Shown: positions 1 through 11,100 of the stretch, in pieces
Layout: the number at the start of each line of letters is the position of its first letter
Numbering within the stretch: the first letter of the stretch is position 1
Source of the DNA: Microcyclospora pomicola
Lineage: Eukaryota > Ascomycota > Dothideomycetes > Capnodiales
Length of the DNA: 64,000 nucleotides
Reading direction: 5' to 3'
NCBI GenBank assembly: GCA_002786065.1
Contig: NHNY01000001.1
Span: 682,001 to 746,000 of the forward strand
Program-made: the position numbers and the translations under genes
Notes under the pieces: generated by a model
What the model saw: the letters and a program-made list of their open reading frames with translations, nothing else
Database searches by the model: none
Told to the model about the DNA's origin: nothing

Positions 1-3000
1 GGTCCCATAACCTCAATGTGACCATCTATGGAAATGTTTCCGGCCAGCAGGTCACGGGCGACTACCCGTCAGCAAACAGTTCTGATTGGGACAACCCGAA
101 CATCACGTTTGGCAAGATTGTGAACACGACGGACAACAAAATTGCTACGCTGTTCTCCGACTTCAAGGTGCTGAATTATGATGCTTGGAATGCACCGGCC
201 ATGGTGTTCTGCAACACCTTGATCAACGCGTCCTGTCCTCTGGGTCCGGACTTCGCCGCAAATTACAGCGACTACTACGAGCTCCCAGCATTCTCTGTCG
301 CGCACGATTTGGGAAGCTCTTATGCCTTCAGCACGCTCTCGAGCACACTCCGTGTGGTTTCGAGCGATGACCAAGCATCCGTTTTGGGTTGTGTGAGCGC
401 GAGCATCACTCCGGATCTTGGGTCTCGCATCAGGGCACTCTTGACATGGCTGCCTGCAGGCGTCCTCATCATCAAGGGACTTGCCACGCTTTCAGCGGCC
501 ATCTGGTCACCGTGGGGGAGCGCGGACATATTCAAGTGGAGCAGCAACTATGGCCGAGATGAAGATCTTCTGCGTTTGGTCACCCCAGGTTTTGGAGACT
601 GCCTACAGTACATACAGTTTGTGGCGCTGACTGGAGCCATCTCATTGCAGTATCCTGGTTTCTATCAACCAGCAGTCAGTCAAGTGGCTTGGTCGACCCT
701 ACTGTTCAATGAGAGTTTCGTCAGTCATGGAAACGGCACGCAAAGCTTGGTCGATGGTATCTATTCTTACAATTCTACCTACGGAATGACTGCGATGAGC
801 CAACTCATCGGGATGAGCAAGGACGAAGATGTATGGGCATGTATGGCGATTTGGCTTCTCGTGATTGCTGCTGCAATCATTGTGCTGTGCCAATTGGGCT
901 TCATCGGACGATGGATTTATCGGACTGCAACCCACACCACCGAGGAAGATCTCCGCCAGAAGAACTTTCCATTCACGATCGGCAACATGACCCGGTTGTT
1001 GTTCAACTACTTCATCCTGCCGATCGTCGCCATCAGCCTCTATCAGCTTGTCATCTCGGAATACTCATTAGCTGTAGTGGTTGCCATGGCCGCTTTGTTA
1101 CTGGTTATCATGATTGTTTCAGCTGCCTGGATCCTCCGGGTCATTTTCAAGACCAAACCACGCACGCTGCTTTTTGACGATATGCCGACTGTGCTAATGT
1201 ACGGTCCTCTATACAATACCTACAGCGACACGGCCGCACCTTTTGCGCTCGTGCCTGTCTTCATCACTTTCATGCGTGGTGTGGCAATAGGTGCCATCCA
1301 AGCCAGCGGCATTGCGCAGATCATCGTGCTTGCCATATGCGAAGTCATTCTGATACTGACGCTGAATGGCTTCCGACCTTTCCAGGGCCAGACGAGCATG
1401 AACGCTTATCATACGTTTTTCTCTGTGGTTCGGCTGATCACCGTTTTGCTATCAATCGCTTTCGTGTCATCGTTAGGCGTTACGGAGTCGACCAAAGGCT
1501 GGATCGGTTATGTCATACTGTTCTTGCATGCATGCGTGCTTGTTTTTGGGTTCTTTCTAAACGCGGCGCAGACCCTTGTTGAGGTCATCGCCCGTGCCAT
1601 GGGAGTAGGTGGCGATGCGCACTCAGGAGCGATCCGAGGAAGCATCCTCAACATTCGCATGCTAAAGAAGCGAGAGGATCGACCAGCTCATGCACAACAT
1701 GGTAGTACGACAAGCGACGCTACCATGCTGCGTGACGGTGAGGCTTTCCCTGGCAGACGGTCTCGTAGTCTTTCCGCCAGCAGTCAACAGCTACTCAACC
1801 GGGCCGGTACCAATCGAACACCAAGTATAAGTCGCTTGAGCGGGTTCGAGAATTTCTCGACCCCCGGCGATGTTCCTACACCAACTGGCGAGTACGATGT
1901 GGAAGGGTACGGTTACCTTCCTGCCGCAAAAGGGAGGTTGAGCAAAGATCAAGATCATTCAGATACGTATTACCGACCTCCTCGACCGCGAAGGCAAACG
2001 CTTGATCCTCTCAGTCCTGGGTTGATGTCTCGGAAAGGCACTGTGAACAGTGACTTCCCATATCGAGACTCGCCTGATGCAACGACCGGTCATCTGAGAT
2101 CTACCAGCGCGGAAAACGGTGTGGTACCGGCATATTTCCGCGACCGACAGGATTCGAATGAGAACGTTCCGCGAACAGACTATGCTGTGCGTGAAGTCGA
2201 TCAGTATTATCGTGGACCTCAACTATCCAATAACCCTGCGAGGAAGCTCAAGACTGGACCGGGCGATCCTGTTGGCCCAGCAGCTCACGCGCAGTCATGG
2301 TTCCATCGGGTGTTGTTCGGCGCCAAGCACAAGACTAAGGAGCCGAGTAAAGGCTTCGAGGTCGTCAGGTCCAGTCGGATGCCACCTGGAATGCAACAAC
2401 AGCCTGTGGACGGTGCGAAAGATGCCGAGACGATGGAGTTGCAGCAGACAAGTCCTGTCATACACCAAGAGCCCTACAAGGACTCGCCTCCAACTCCTCG
2501 TGAACCAGTCTCGCTTTTGAACGCGCAAAACAGATCTGTGAGCCCACTCGATGAAGACGTGTCTGCTGCTGCTGCCACGCGTCTCGAAAGTGGCCGGCCA
2601 CAGGCCTTTGCATTCAACGGTCCAGCACAGTCTCCCTCTCCAGCTTCTAACCAGCACAACTCGACAAGAGGACTGCGACCGGATAGCGAGGCTGTCCCAC
2701 CAGCCATGAACATGACTCGTCAGACTTATGCACCAAACACACAAGACGGGTCTCGTGATCCGACTGGTGCAGCACGCTTAAGCTACGACACTGGAGGTAG
2801 CCGGTATGATCGTGCATCTTCCGAGTATCCCGAGAGTCCGCAGGAGCATCGAAGATCTGGACCCATGCCGTTCCTACAGCCGATTGATCCTGTCGGCGGC
2901 ATCGACATCCCTCTACGCTTTGATACTGACCAAAGTGCCAACGCGCGTGAAAACGAAAGCAGTGACGCTGGTGATGGTAGCCAGTGGCTTCGCAACGCGG

Positions 3001-3425
3001 ACAGTCTCGAGCACCAAAACCATAGCACCTCTCGACAAGAAGTGCAGCACGTGCCCAGCTCCAGGATCGACCAGCCTTTCATCCCGGCGCGCAGTTCTCT
3101 TCGTCCAAGCTCACAAGAATACCGTCCCGAAGGATTTGGCGGCCGAACGTTCTTCAGCGATCACGACTCGCGTGACTCTGCCACCCTAGTGTCTAATAAC
3201 ACAAGCGACTCGCCCAACGTAGCACGACATAGTCAGAACCAAGTCCGTCACCATCGTGCCGGAGACAGCATCACCCGCAATTCGTTCGGCGCCACCGCTG
3301 CCATGAACGCCAGTCGAGCTGAGGTCTTTGGCGAGCCGCCGCAGACTGAAGAGGATGAGCCTGGCGCTGATGCCGATGCTGTGGTGCAGTTCTCTCCGAT
3401 CCGAAGAAGCGGAGGCTGGCGCTGA
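1..3425 (+). CDS. FLC/TRP-type polytopic membrane protein, 5'-truncated by the window edge
   Basis: The reading frame is open to the first base of the window, and the first start-like codon (base 18) is a GTG inside the protein, so the true start lies upstream. About 1140 residues are present. Residues 1-130 (counted from base 18) look like the end of an extracellular ML-like domain: N-glycosylation sequons and spaced cysteines. Residues 137-520 hold about nine hydrophobic segments (137-162, 195-211, 272-298, 322-346, 350-376, 406-449 as two, 463-486, 494-520), the arrangement of the fungal TRP-like/FLC family. That family (yeast Flc1-3, fission yeast Pkd2) is implicated in FAD transport into the ER, calcium signalling and wall integrity. 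Residues 530-1135 form a long, hydrophilic, Ser/Pro/Arg-rich tail that is probably cytosolic and disordered. No intron is visible. Family assignment is firm; the paralogue and substrate are not. Confidence 0.85.
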   Translation, partial: SHNLNVTIYGNVSGQQVTGDYPSANSSDWDNPNITFGKIVNTTDNKIATLFSDFKVLNYDAWNAPAMVFCNTLINASCPLGPDFAANYSDYYELPAFSVAHDLGSSYAFSTLSSTLRVVSSDDQASVLGCVSASITPDLGSRIRALLTWLPAGVLIIKGLATLSAAIWSPWGSADIFKWSSNYGRDEDLLRLVTPGFGDCLQYIQFVALTGAISLQYPGFYQPAVSQVAWSTLLFNESFVSHGNGTQSLVDGIYSYNSTYGMTAMSQLIGMSKDEDVWACMAIWLLVIAAAIIVLCQLGFIGRWIYRTATHTTEEDLRQKNFPFTIGNMTRLLFNYFILPIVAISLYQLVISEYSLAVVVAMAALLLVIMIVSAAWILRVIFKTKPRTLLFDDMPTVLMYGPLYNTYSDTAAPFALVPVFITFMRGVAIGAIQASGIAQIIVLAICEVILILTLNGFRPFQGQTSMNAYHTFFSVVRLITVLLSIAFVSSLGVTESTKGWIGYVILFLHACVLVFGFFLNAAQTLVEVIARAMGVGGDAHSGAIRGSILNIRMLKKREDRPAHAQHGSTTSDATMLRDGEAFPGRRSRSLSASSQQLLNRAGTNRTPSISRLSGFENFSTPGDVPTPTGEYDVEGYGYLPAAKGRLSKDQDHSDTYYRPPRPRRQTLDPLSPGLMSRKGTVNSDFPYRDSPDATTGHLRSTSAENGVVPAYFRDRQDSNENVPRTDYAVREVDQYYRGPQLSNNPARKLKTGPGDPVGPAAHAQSWFHRVLFGAKHKTKEPSKGFEVVRSSRMPPGMQQQPVDGAKDAETMELQQTSPVIHQEPYKDSPPTPREPVSLLNAQNRSVSPLDEDVSAAAATRLESGRPQAFAFNGPAQSPSPASNQHNSTRGLRPDSEAVPPAMNMTRQTYAPNTQDGSRDPTGAARLSYDTGGSRYDRASSEYPESPQEHRRSGPMPFLQPIDPVGGIDIPLRFDTDQSANARENESSDAGDGSQWLRNADSLEHQNHSTSRQEVQHVPSSRIDQPFIPARSSLRPSSQEYRPEGFGGRTFFSDHDSRDSATLVSNNTSDSPNVARHSQNQVRHHRAGDSITRNSFGATAAMNASRAEVFGEPPQTEEDEPGADADAVVQFSPIRRSGGWR

Positions 3426-6186
3426 TCCCGTCGCTGTGGTGCGATCCTCTTGGCGGTGCGGAACTGGCTGGTCAACGCTTGATACTCGCCAGCACTGCAA
3501 ACTTAGGATCATCACTTTCTTATTGCTTTCATCTTTGATTTATTAGCGACGGCGTTCAGGGTGCTGGAGACTGTGACCATACACCAAAAACGTACAGATG
3601 GGTAGGGCAGGGCTACCACCAATGTCACAAAAGACTCCAAACAAGAATGCATAGCGTTACGACAGAGGCCGGACGGTTCATACAAACATGGCGTGATGGG
3701 AGAATTGTGCGGATGCTTCGTCGGATTTGCGATACATAGACGGATGGGATGGAATGGAATGGGATCAAGAGGGCATGGGTCATGGCGGATGCACTTTTAT
3801 ACTACACAGTACGAGACGATGGTTGAAACTAATCTTCCCTGCATCGGTGTAGGTCACGCCATGTACACATATACACGGTATACATATTGTTACGCTCTCT
3901 GTACGGCAGATACTGAATGGCACGAGACAGCGTATTCAGCATAGTTGCATTTGCCTCGTACCGCGCGTCAAGTGTTACGTGGAATTGAGATGGGTATGAA
4001 GTTGGGGAGTAGCAAAACTGGAGAAATGGCAAGACCTAATCTCATCCTACCGCTTTCTGCTGCGAGCAAGCTCAGTCCGCATCTCTCACAACCAAAAAGC
4101 AGCTCAATGCATGCGTCAGCATTTTGGAATCCAAACAAACATCTTCAGAACACTCCTGCGAATGGATGGCATGTTGAGAAGCAAAAGATGGATCGATCAC
4201 TTCCGAAACGGGGAATTGAACCCCGGCCTTGTCGGGACCTCTCGAGAGATGAGAGCGACAAATCCTAGCCACTAGACCATTTCGGATTTCACGTGTGTGG
4301 ACACGGTGATTGGATGTAGCATGAAATTTCAGCTTATATATGATGTATTGGTCTGTGAGCAGTCCTCAAAGATGCCTCGCTCCATCTTAGATACCTTACG
4401 TAGTCCCTTCACATACCCAACACACATTTGTCGTGACTCTCGACCGAGACTGACAACGATACAGTAGGACTTGAAAGGCCCAGGTTGCACCAAGGGCGAA
4501 TCTGTAGGACGTGATCCTCTACGATGGAATCGGAGGCGCAGGACAGCGTTGTTCTCAACATCTGACCTTCTCCTACATGCATGCTGATGCTTGAAGGACG
4601 ACGCCAGCGGACATGCGAGACATCATAGATAGACTCATTGATCAACGCTGTAAAGCATATACAAGTATCTATCGATGCCTACTTCAACACTTACGCGGTT
4701 CTCAAGATCTTCTTCCATGCCAGCCTATCAACTCGTTTGATTTGCGTCCCTTGTCACTCCGAAGAGAAATGTTCGTGCTAGACCTTGCATATTCAACGAG
4801 GGATCGAAAAGGTCGCTTGGGACATTCGGTTTCCTGCAGTCCCGAGCCTTGACGACGCAAACGGTAGCTTCCAGTCAGGAGTTCCCAGCTCTCGTGTAAC
4901 CGCGTCGAGGCTCCAGGGAACGAAAAAAGGCTTGAGCGTTGCAATCGTTCAAGATCATCACTTTGGTCTCCAACGGGCTTTAAATCCGCTGATGATGTGT
5001 CGATTGGCAGCCTAAGGTAGATTGTGGTCCGACCTCTGCGCGGTTCGCATAGCCATCGGATTATATCGGCATGGCCTTCCACACGACGAGCAACCTGGGA
5101 TGAGACTGGCGTATTCGTCGATCTGTTTCTGACAGGATCTTGACTTCATACTGACAGGGATCTTATGTTCCAATTCCACGATTTCCGTTCACAAGGTATG
5201 CATTCCGATAAGTTACGATCGCAGTGTTTTCGACAGCGTCACATTGCACTACGGTATGAATTGACTACACGGGAGAAAAGCTTGAACGTTGCAGTCACTA
5301 CGGTTGGAAGCCAGATAAGGTTCTTCTGGAAGACACCTCGGCACGGCCAAGGCGAACAAAAGCTGGCGGGCGATGGGCGAAAGTGGATGTGACTTTGATC
5401 TCTTTTTACGATGCGGCATGTGAAGGAGTGTGGCGGGTGATTATCTTTCATGTGAAATTGGAATAAGTGAAGATATGGTCCTCAACGAAACGACGGATGG
5501 TTGATTGTAGGGTTGGCCGGGATGCACAGTATGGCATCCCGGATCCAAGGTATCTGGTTATAATCTTGATGGTGGAACGGATGCTGTCGTATCGCAAGGT
5601 CCGGCCGACATGCACGTAGACGGTACGGTGCAGTCGAAGTCGATAGCTACAGTAGCTACATGTACGCATACTGTAGGATGGACCGCACGTGTTGTGCTCC
5701 CCGATGGTTACTGCATACCTGATGCATTCTATTCCCTCGACAGATCACTCATCTCGCCCGAGCAAATCGCGCCCTCCCTGTCCTCCCACCCACTTGCATC
5801 CCGCTGCAAGACTTTCTCAACCATCGTCGAATCGACCGCGAACCCAGCCGGCCAGCACATCCGCCCCCTCGCTCGGACAGGCCGAAGCCAGCTCGCTCGC
5901 ACATCCGACGCCTCACCCGTTCGCGGCGACTAATCGTCGAACAGGAAATGCACTGAGTTCGGTGCCTGGACACTACCACGACACTATCAATTCCTAATCC
6001 GCCCTCTGCGCTCACGTCGTGACTCTGCACTGTCAGCGCACGAACCTCCGTCCACCGATCATCATTGGCTCGGTCGCGGCTTTACCTTGCATCACAATCT
6101 CAGCAAATTCGCCTGCTGGGGGCACACTACTACCACCACTACATATCACCACATCTCCCTCTCCCTCCTCCCCCTTCTCCTTCGCG
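3426..6186. other. Long intergenic region; only a tRNA-Glu recognised
   Basis: Apart from the tRNA-Glu, I see no supported gene. Open frames are short (126 codons at most), overlap on both strands and resemble no family. The last 450 bases before the adenine phosphoribosyltransferase start become rich in C and T on the plus strand, as is common in promoters and leaders of filamentous fungal genes. Confidence 0.6.
4201..4286 (-). tRNA. tRNA-Glu (anticodon CTC) with a 14-nt intron
   Basis: Read on the minus strand, the acceptor stem TCCGAAA pairs with TTTCGGA, followed by discriminator A. The A box is TGGTCTAGTGG and the B box GGTTCAATTCC. The T stem CGGGG/CCCCG and the anticodon stem TGTCG/CGACA pair perfectly if 14 nt (TCTCTCGAGAGGTC) is removed one base 3' of the anticodon, the canonical position for nuclear tRNA introns. 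The loop then reads CT-CTC-A-C, giving anticodon CTC, which decodes GAG. The D-arm sequence TCTAGTGGCTAGGA is typical of tRNA-Glu. Mature length is 72 nt without CCA. Confidence 0.93.
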
Positions 6187-7016
6187 ATGTCAGGCCAACC
6201 AGTCTCCTTCGACGATCATCCTCCTCACGGTCACCCCGACAACACCGGCCCCAGCACGCAGTCGAGCGACAAACCGTCGACGGCCTCGCATCCCCCGCCC
6301 ACCAAACCCGACCCCACCCTCGCCGCCGACGACCACCATGCCGCCCAAGGAGGACTCGCCGCCTCCAATGCCGCCGGCCCCTCCCAACTCGCCCATCTTA
6401 AGGTAGAGCTGCGCAACGGCCTGCGCCAGTTCCCCGACTTCCCCGAGCCCGGCATCCTCTTCGAAGACATCATGCCCCTCTTCGCCTCGCACAAGCTGCA
6501 CACGGCATTGATTCGTGCGTTGGAGCTGCAGGTCGCCAGCGTCTTCAACACGTCTGTCGGCGAGAAGAGCAACATCGATGTCATCGTCGGGTTGGAGAGC
6601 AGAGGCTTCCTCTTCGGTCCCACCCTGGCCAAAGCGCTAGGTGCCGGATTCGTGCCCGTGCGGAAGAAGGGCAAGCTCCCTGGTCCCTGTGCGACCGAGA
6701 CATACCAGAAGGAGTATGGTGTCGATGTTTTCCAGATGCAGGAGGACGCGATCAAGCCGGGCGCCAAGGTGGTCGTGGTGGATGACATTATCGCGACTGG
6801 TGAGTTTTTGTGAATGGAGCGAGTGGAGAGAACTGTTTCCTGACGAGTTCTCCAGGTGGCAGCGCTTCTGCAGCAGGTAAACTTGTCCGCAAGATTGGCG
6901 GTGATCTCATCGGCTACGTCTTCATCATGGAGCTCGACTTCTTGAAGGGCAGGGACAAGCTGGATGCCCCTGTGCACACCTTGCTGAGCGGGCAAGAGGA
7001 AGCCCTGAAGCAGTAG
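6187..7016 (+). CDS. Adenine phosphoribosyltransferase (purine salvage)
   Basis: Converts adenine plus PRPP to AMP in the cytosol. Exons are 6187-6799 and 6856-7016, with a 56-nt intron (GTGAGT...CTCCAG) that restores the PRPP-binding signature VVVDDIIATGGS across the junction, around residues 196-208. Product: 257 residues. FPDFPEPGILFED, just before the core, is a hallmark of the family. The ATG at 6187 was preferred over the in-frame one at 6019 because the intervening stretch is a CT-rich leader. Residues 1 to about 70 are a Pro/Ser/Thr/His-rich low-complexity extension; typical APRT is about 180 residues, so this N-terminus is extra. An internal start or targeting role for the extension cannot be decided from the sequence. 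Confidence 0.93.
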
Positions 7017-8136
7017 ATGTGCTGAGTGCACGAAGTTTACAACGTAGCAATTTGGGCTACACGGATATCGACGAGGAACTGTGGAGAAGCAACTCCACCA
7101 CTCTGATTGCAGTCGAGGTATATGTTGGATCTACTGGCATTTCATCACGCCAGATCCTGGACGAAAAGAAAAGCGCTGATTTGAAGAGAGCACGAGTGGG
7201 TTGCATGGGAGGGGCGTTGCGAGTGCATGGATGATCTAGACGAGCAGACGATACCCATATATGAGAGCAATTTCAACAAGCTACTACAGGCATTGACAGG
7301 GACTGCTTTCAAGTGTTTTGCAACCTCCAAACCTTCTTGGTCTTCAATGTGCCACTGTACAATTATGACACTGGCTGGGGGCACCAGTGGGAATGCCTTT
7401 CAAAATCTCCACATGGCAGTGCTATGCCGCTGCAGCACGGTAGCAAACACAACTGGAAACATTGCTGAGATACCATACCTCAATTACTGAAGAGATATTA
7501 GACTGCTCCATCAGCTGTGACTCATGATTATTGACGACAATGCCCGTGTTTGCTTTTTCCTTCGCTCCCTTTGATTGTTCCACCGTTATCGTCGAGTCGT
7601 AGCGAAGGACCCCGCCACGGCGATGGCGCACATGTCAAACAGTAAACAGCGGTCTGGCTCGGGACCATTCCGCCCACGGCCATAAATAGCCGACATCGAG
7701 GGGTAGCATCTCATACGCCAGGAGCTGACGAGGTAGAGCCCACTGCAGCCGCCCTGCATCTGTCCAGCGACGGTACGGTACGGCCGTCGCACGTGAAGGT
7801 GTCTACATGGGCCTAACCGGCAAGGTGTTGCTGCACGCCTGCAATGCTGGCCCGACCATGTTATCCTGAGTGCGTTTGCTGCATCGTTATTTGCCTGTGA
7901 CCGGACTTGCATACCTTCTGAAGAGATCGCCATGGAGCTACCACTGCTGCTGCTGCTACTGCACTCGATCGGGCCATGAGTAGGAATCAGCCCCCTGGGA
8001 CGGCAAGCAAGCAAGCAAGCAGGTACGCTGGCAGACTGGCACGCGACCTCCAATCAGCCACTCCCGGTCTCGCTATACGAGCTTTCCTTCCCGAATCCTC
8101 CCTACACTGCGGTTTGAAAGATCAGAGTGAATCACC
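7017..8136. other. Intergenic region upstream of a large unknown gene
   Basis: No supported gene. A 155-codon minus-strand frame (7586-8053) is Cys/Arg/Ser-rich, resembles no family and was rejected. A short GCAA tandem repeat (four units) lies near 8008-8023. The rest is taken as the 3' end of the APRT transcript and the promoter of the next gene. Confidence 0.6.
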
Positions 8137-11100
8137 ATGGCAGAAGAGTCGGGACGATCACGCTTTCTGAGCAAAAGCAAATGGGGCAAGGTGTTCAAGG
8201 AGAACGATAATCCCGCCAGCTTAACGAATGCCTTCCAACTGTCCGACGATGTCGCCGACTTCCTCAAACCGTCCATTGAAGCGAGCCGCGAGAAGCAGGC
8301 CAGCATCCGCGCGCATCTGGCGCCCAAGTTGAACATTGCCCTGGCGAAAAGTGGTGGCCCTGATGCAGATACGGTGCGCCTGGCGACGGAGGCGGACGCC
8401 ATGCGGGCTGAGGATGTGCCCATGTACTACACGAAGCCGCGGCGGAGGCAGGGTCTGATGGTGGGGTTTGTCAAGACCATGCCGGAGGTGATGGGCGAGG
8501 GAGGGGATGAGGCGCCAGACCCACCAAGCGAGATCTCAAGACACAAGGTGCGCGTGGCTCGGTCGACTTCGGATCGTAGACCGTCTGGCCCAGTGGATAC
8601 GACGCAGTGGCCGCGAGCTGAAGGCAGGCCGCCGTTGCCGCAACAAGTTCCTGCACAGGTGTCGAGAGACGCGGAGACCGGGGATGACTTCGTGGCGCCA
8701 CCGCTTCGCAGGGTGCAGACGTCGCATAAAGAGTTCTCCCCAATGCTGGAGAGGAAGCTTGTGGCACCGTCAATACAGTCGCCTGCACCTGCAAAAGCTA
8801 CCCTCAGCAGGACACCGACAGGTTTCAGTATCCAACAACAACAGGAGCTGGATTCTCCCGATAGCATGGGGTCGCCTTCACCTGGCCCTATGTTGCACCC
8901 TTCGGTAGATCAATCATTTCAAGCATCGAACAAACCTGATATGCGACACGACTCAACGAATTTGCGGCCGCGCTTGGATGTGGCGACCGGGCTGGGTCCT
9001 TCGCGTACTTCATCTCGGGAACCGATATCTCCAGCGGTGCTGAAGAACAGAAACATGAGCGCGGGCGAAGGTGCTATCCTCCGCCGAGCTAGCGCGTTGT
9101 TCATGGACAACGATGACCAAAAGGGCATCCCTAGAGATCCGAACTCGGGCATTCAACCCTCTGCTGATTACTACGATAAGTTGTTGGACATGACCACTGG
9201 ACCTTCATCACCAAAATCTGGCACTTCACGTAAAGACACCATTGTTGGCTCGCAAGAGTCTTCGCCCTTCCAAGATCCAAAATACATCGAACGACGCTCT
9301 CGTGATGCACCTGCTCAAAGTTTCGCTTATCGGACGAAAGAAGATCTCACTGGTCCAGGTCCAACATCACAGCCACTCCAACAATCACGAAGTGATATGG
9401 CTTCGCAGCAACGTCCTCCATATGATCCCGGTTCGAGCCAAGACTCGTGGCAGGCACCTGCAACCCATTACCAAGCAGAACGTGGGCTAAGCCAAAGATC
9501 GATGAATCAACCACGGCCGGGACCACAGAATGCACGTGTGTCTCAATCGTCGCCAGGACACGAACAGCATCGCCCGAGGGATCATGACTATCAAGCCGCC
9601 GGACATGCTCCAGCTCCAGAGGGCCAGCGGCATCCACCAGAAGGCGTGAGGCGTCCTGATAACATCACTGTGCCCGGGCAACCAGTTCCTGCGAACTTTT
9701 CTATACCTTCTCCGGATTACCGACGAGGGCCGTCAAGATCGCCGGACTCAAGAGAGCAGAGTGACACATCGCGAGCAGCAATCCGACCCCCGTACCAGTC
9801 GACAGAACCCACCGCTGGTGTTCGATCCAGTCAGTTGCCTTACTCGGCGTCACAGGACCGTACGACTGGACTGCGAAGGCCGACAGGACAAATTACAGAA
9901 CATGGATCCGCACGTGCCCAAGAACCTCCCCACTTTCCAGTTCGCGTCGAAAGTTCGCCCCAGTCGGCTGATGGCGCAGTCTCAACAATGGCTGGCCGCC
10001 ATGCTCGACCACCCGCTGCTGAGACGCAGCAAAACCAAAGTCTACATGCTTTTCCAGATGGGTCTGGATATTCAGCCTACCGACCGCCGCTTTCGCCAAA
10101 GCCACCTGTTCAAGATGACGGGCAGGCACAATCGGCTTTGCGTGACTTTGGTGGCCGTGTCGCGCACATGAAGGGCGTCTTCCGATTAATAGCAGAGAAA
10201 GAGCGAGCAGGCGACCAGTGTGACTCCACAACATGGCTTCGAGCAGCATTATGGTGGTACTTGGTCGGTAAAGCAGGCCTCGAAGTTATGTTCCGCCAGC
10301 GAGTCAAAGGTGCTCCGGAGCTACTGACCCAACCACACGTCGACTTGGCGAAAGCCTGGTGGATCATGTCGGATGTGTTGGATCGATTTGACACTGACGC
10401 CACCGCCGATGTGCAAAAGCAAGTTGCAGATACCACGCCGGCAAGCGTGGTCAAAGATGGAGTCCTGTTGCTGAGAACTCACCTGCAATTTTTGGCAACA
10501 TCAATGACCAAGAACTCGCTTTTACCACCTCATCAATCTCTAATTCAGGGCCAGGATACAAAGATCTGGTTGCAATACCCGAGATTCAACCCAGCTGACG
10601 TGCTCGCACTGAATGGCCACATGCGCATACCATCGACGTCTGCCCCGCCGACGACTGCTCTTCCACCCGCAAGCGCATTGCCTCCAGGAGACTCTCACGC
10701 CGAGTTCTGCTATGGTCGCTTCGTTGTCGATGCCTTCCTGAGCTCAGACGACGCAGAGACCGACCGTATCATGTTTCCATGCATATTTTCCATGGTTCGA
10801 CACAAACGCGACTTTCAGACCGCCGTTGTGATAGCTAGTCAGACTGAGCTCGTCAATATCAAAATACTGCCTCCATCACCCGATGCCAATGTGCTTACAT
10901 GGCGAGACGTCTCGTGGAAAGCGAACACAAGCACTCTACATATCCGGCTTCCTCGCGGACTGGACTTGACCGTGCGCATGCGCGAGCCGGACTTCCGTGC
11001 TATCTGGAATCTCGTTGAGCATTCCCGCAAGGTCGAGCACAGCCTGCAGATCGAGCCGGAGGAGCGGCTGGTCCACGAAGTACGTCTCGAGGAGCTACAG

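Noticed and set aside
6231-7031. 266-codon antisense frame across APRT
   Set aside because: A mirror of the APRT coding sequence; it also spans the APRT intron without any splice logic.
7586-8053. 155-codon minus-strand frame upstream of the 1435-residue gene
   Set aside because: Random-looking Cys/Arg/Ser composition and no family resemblance.
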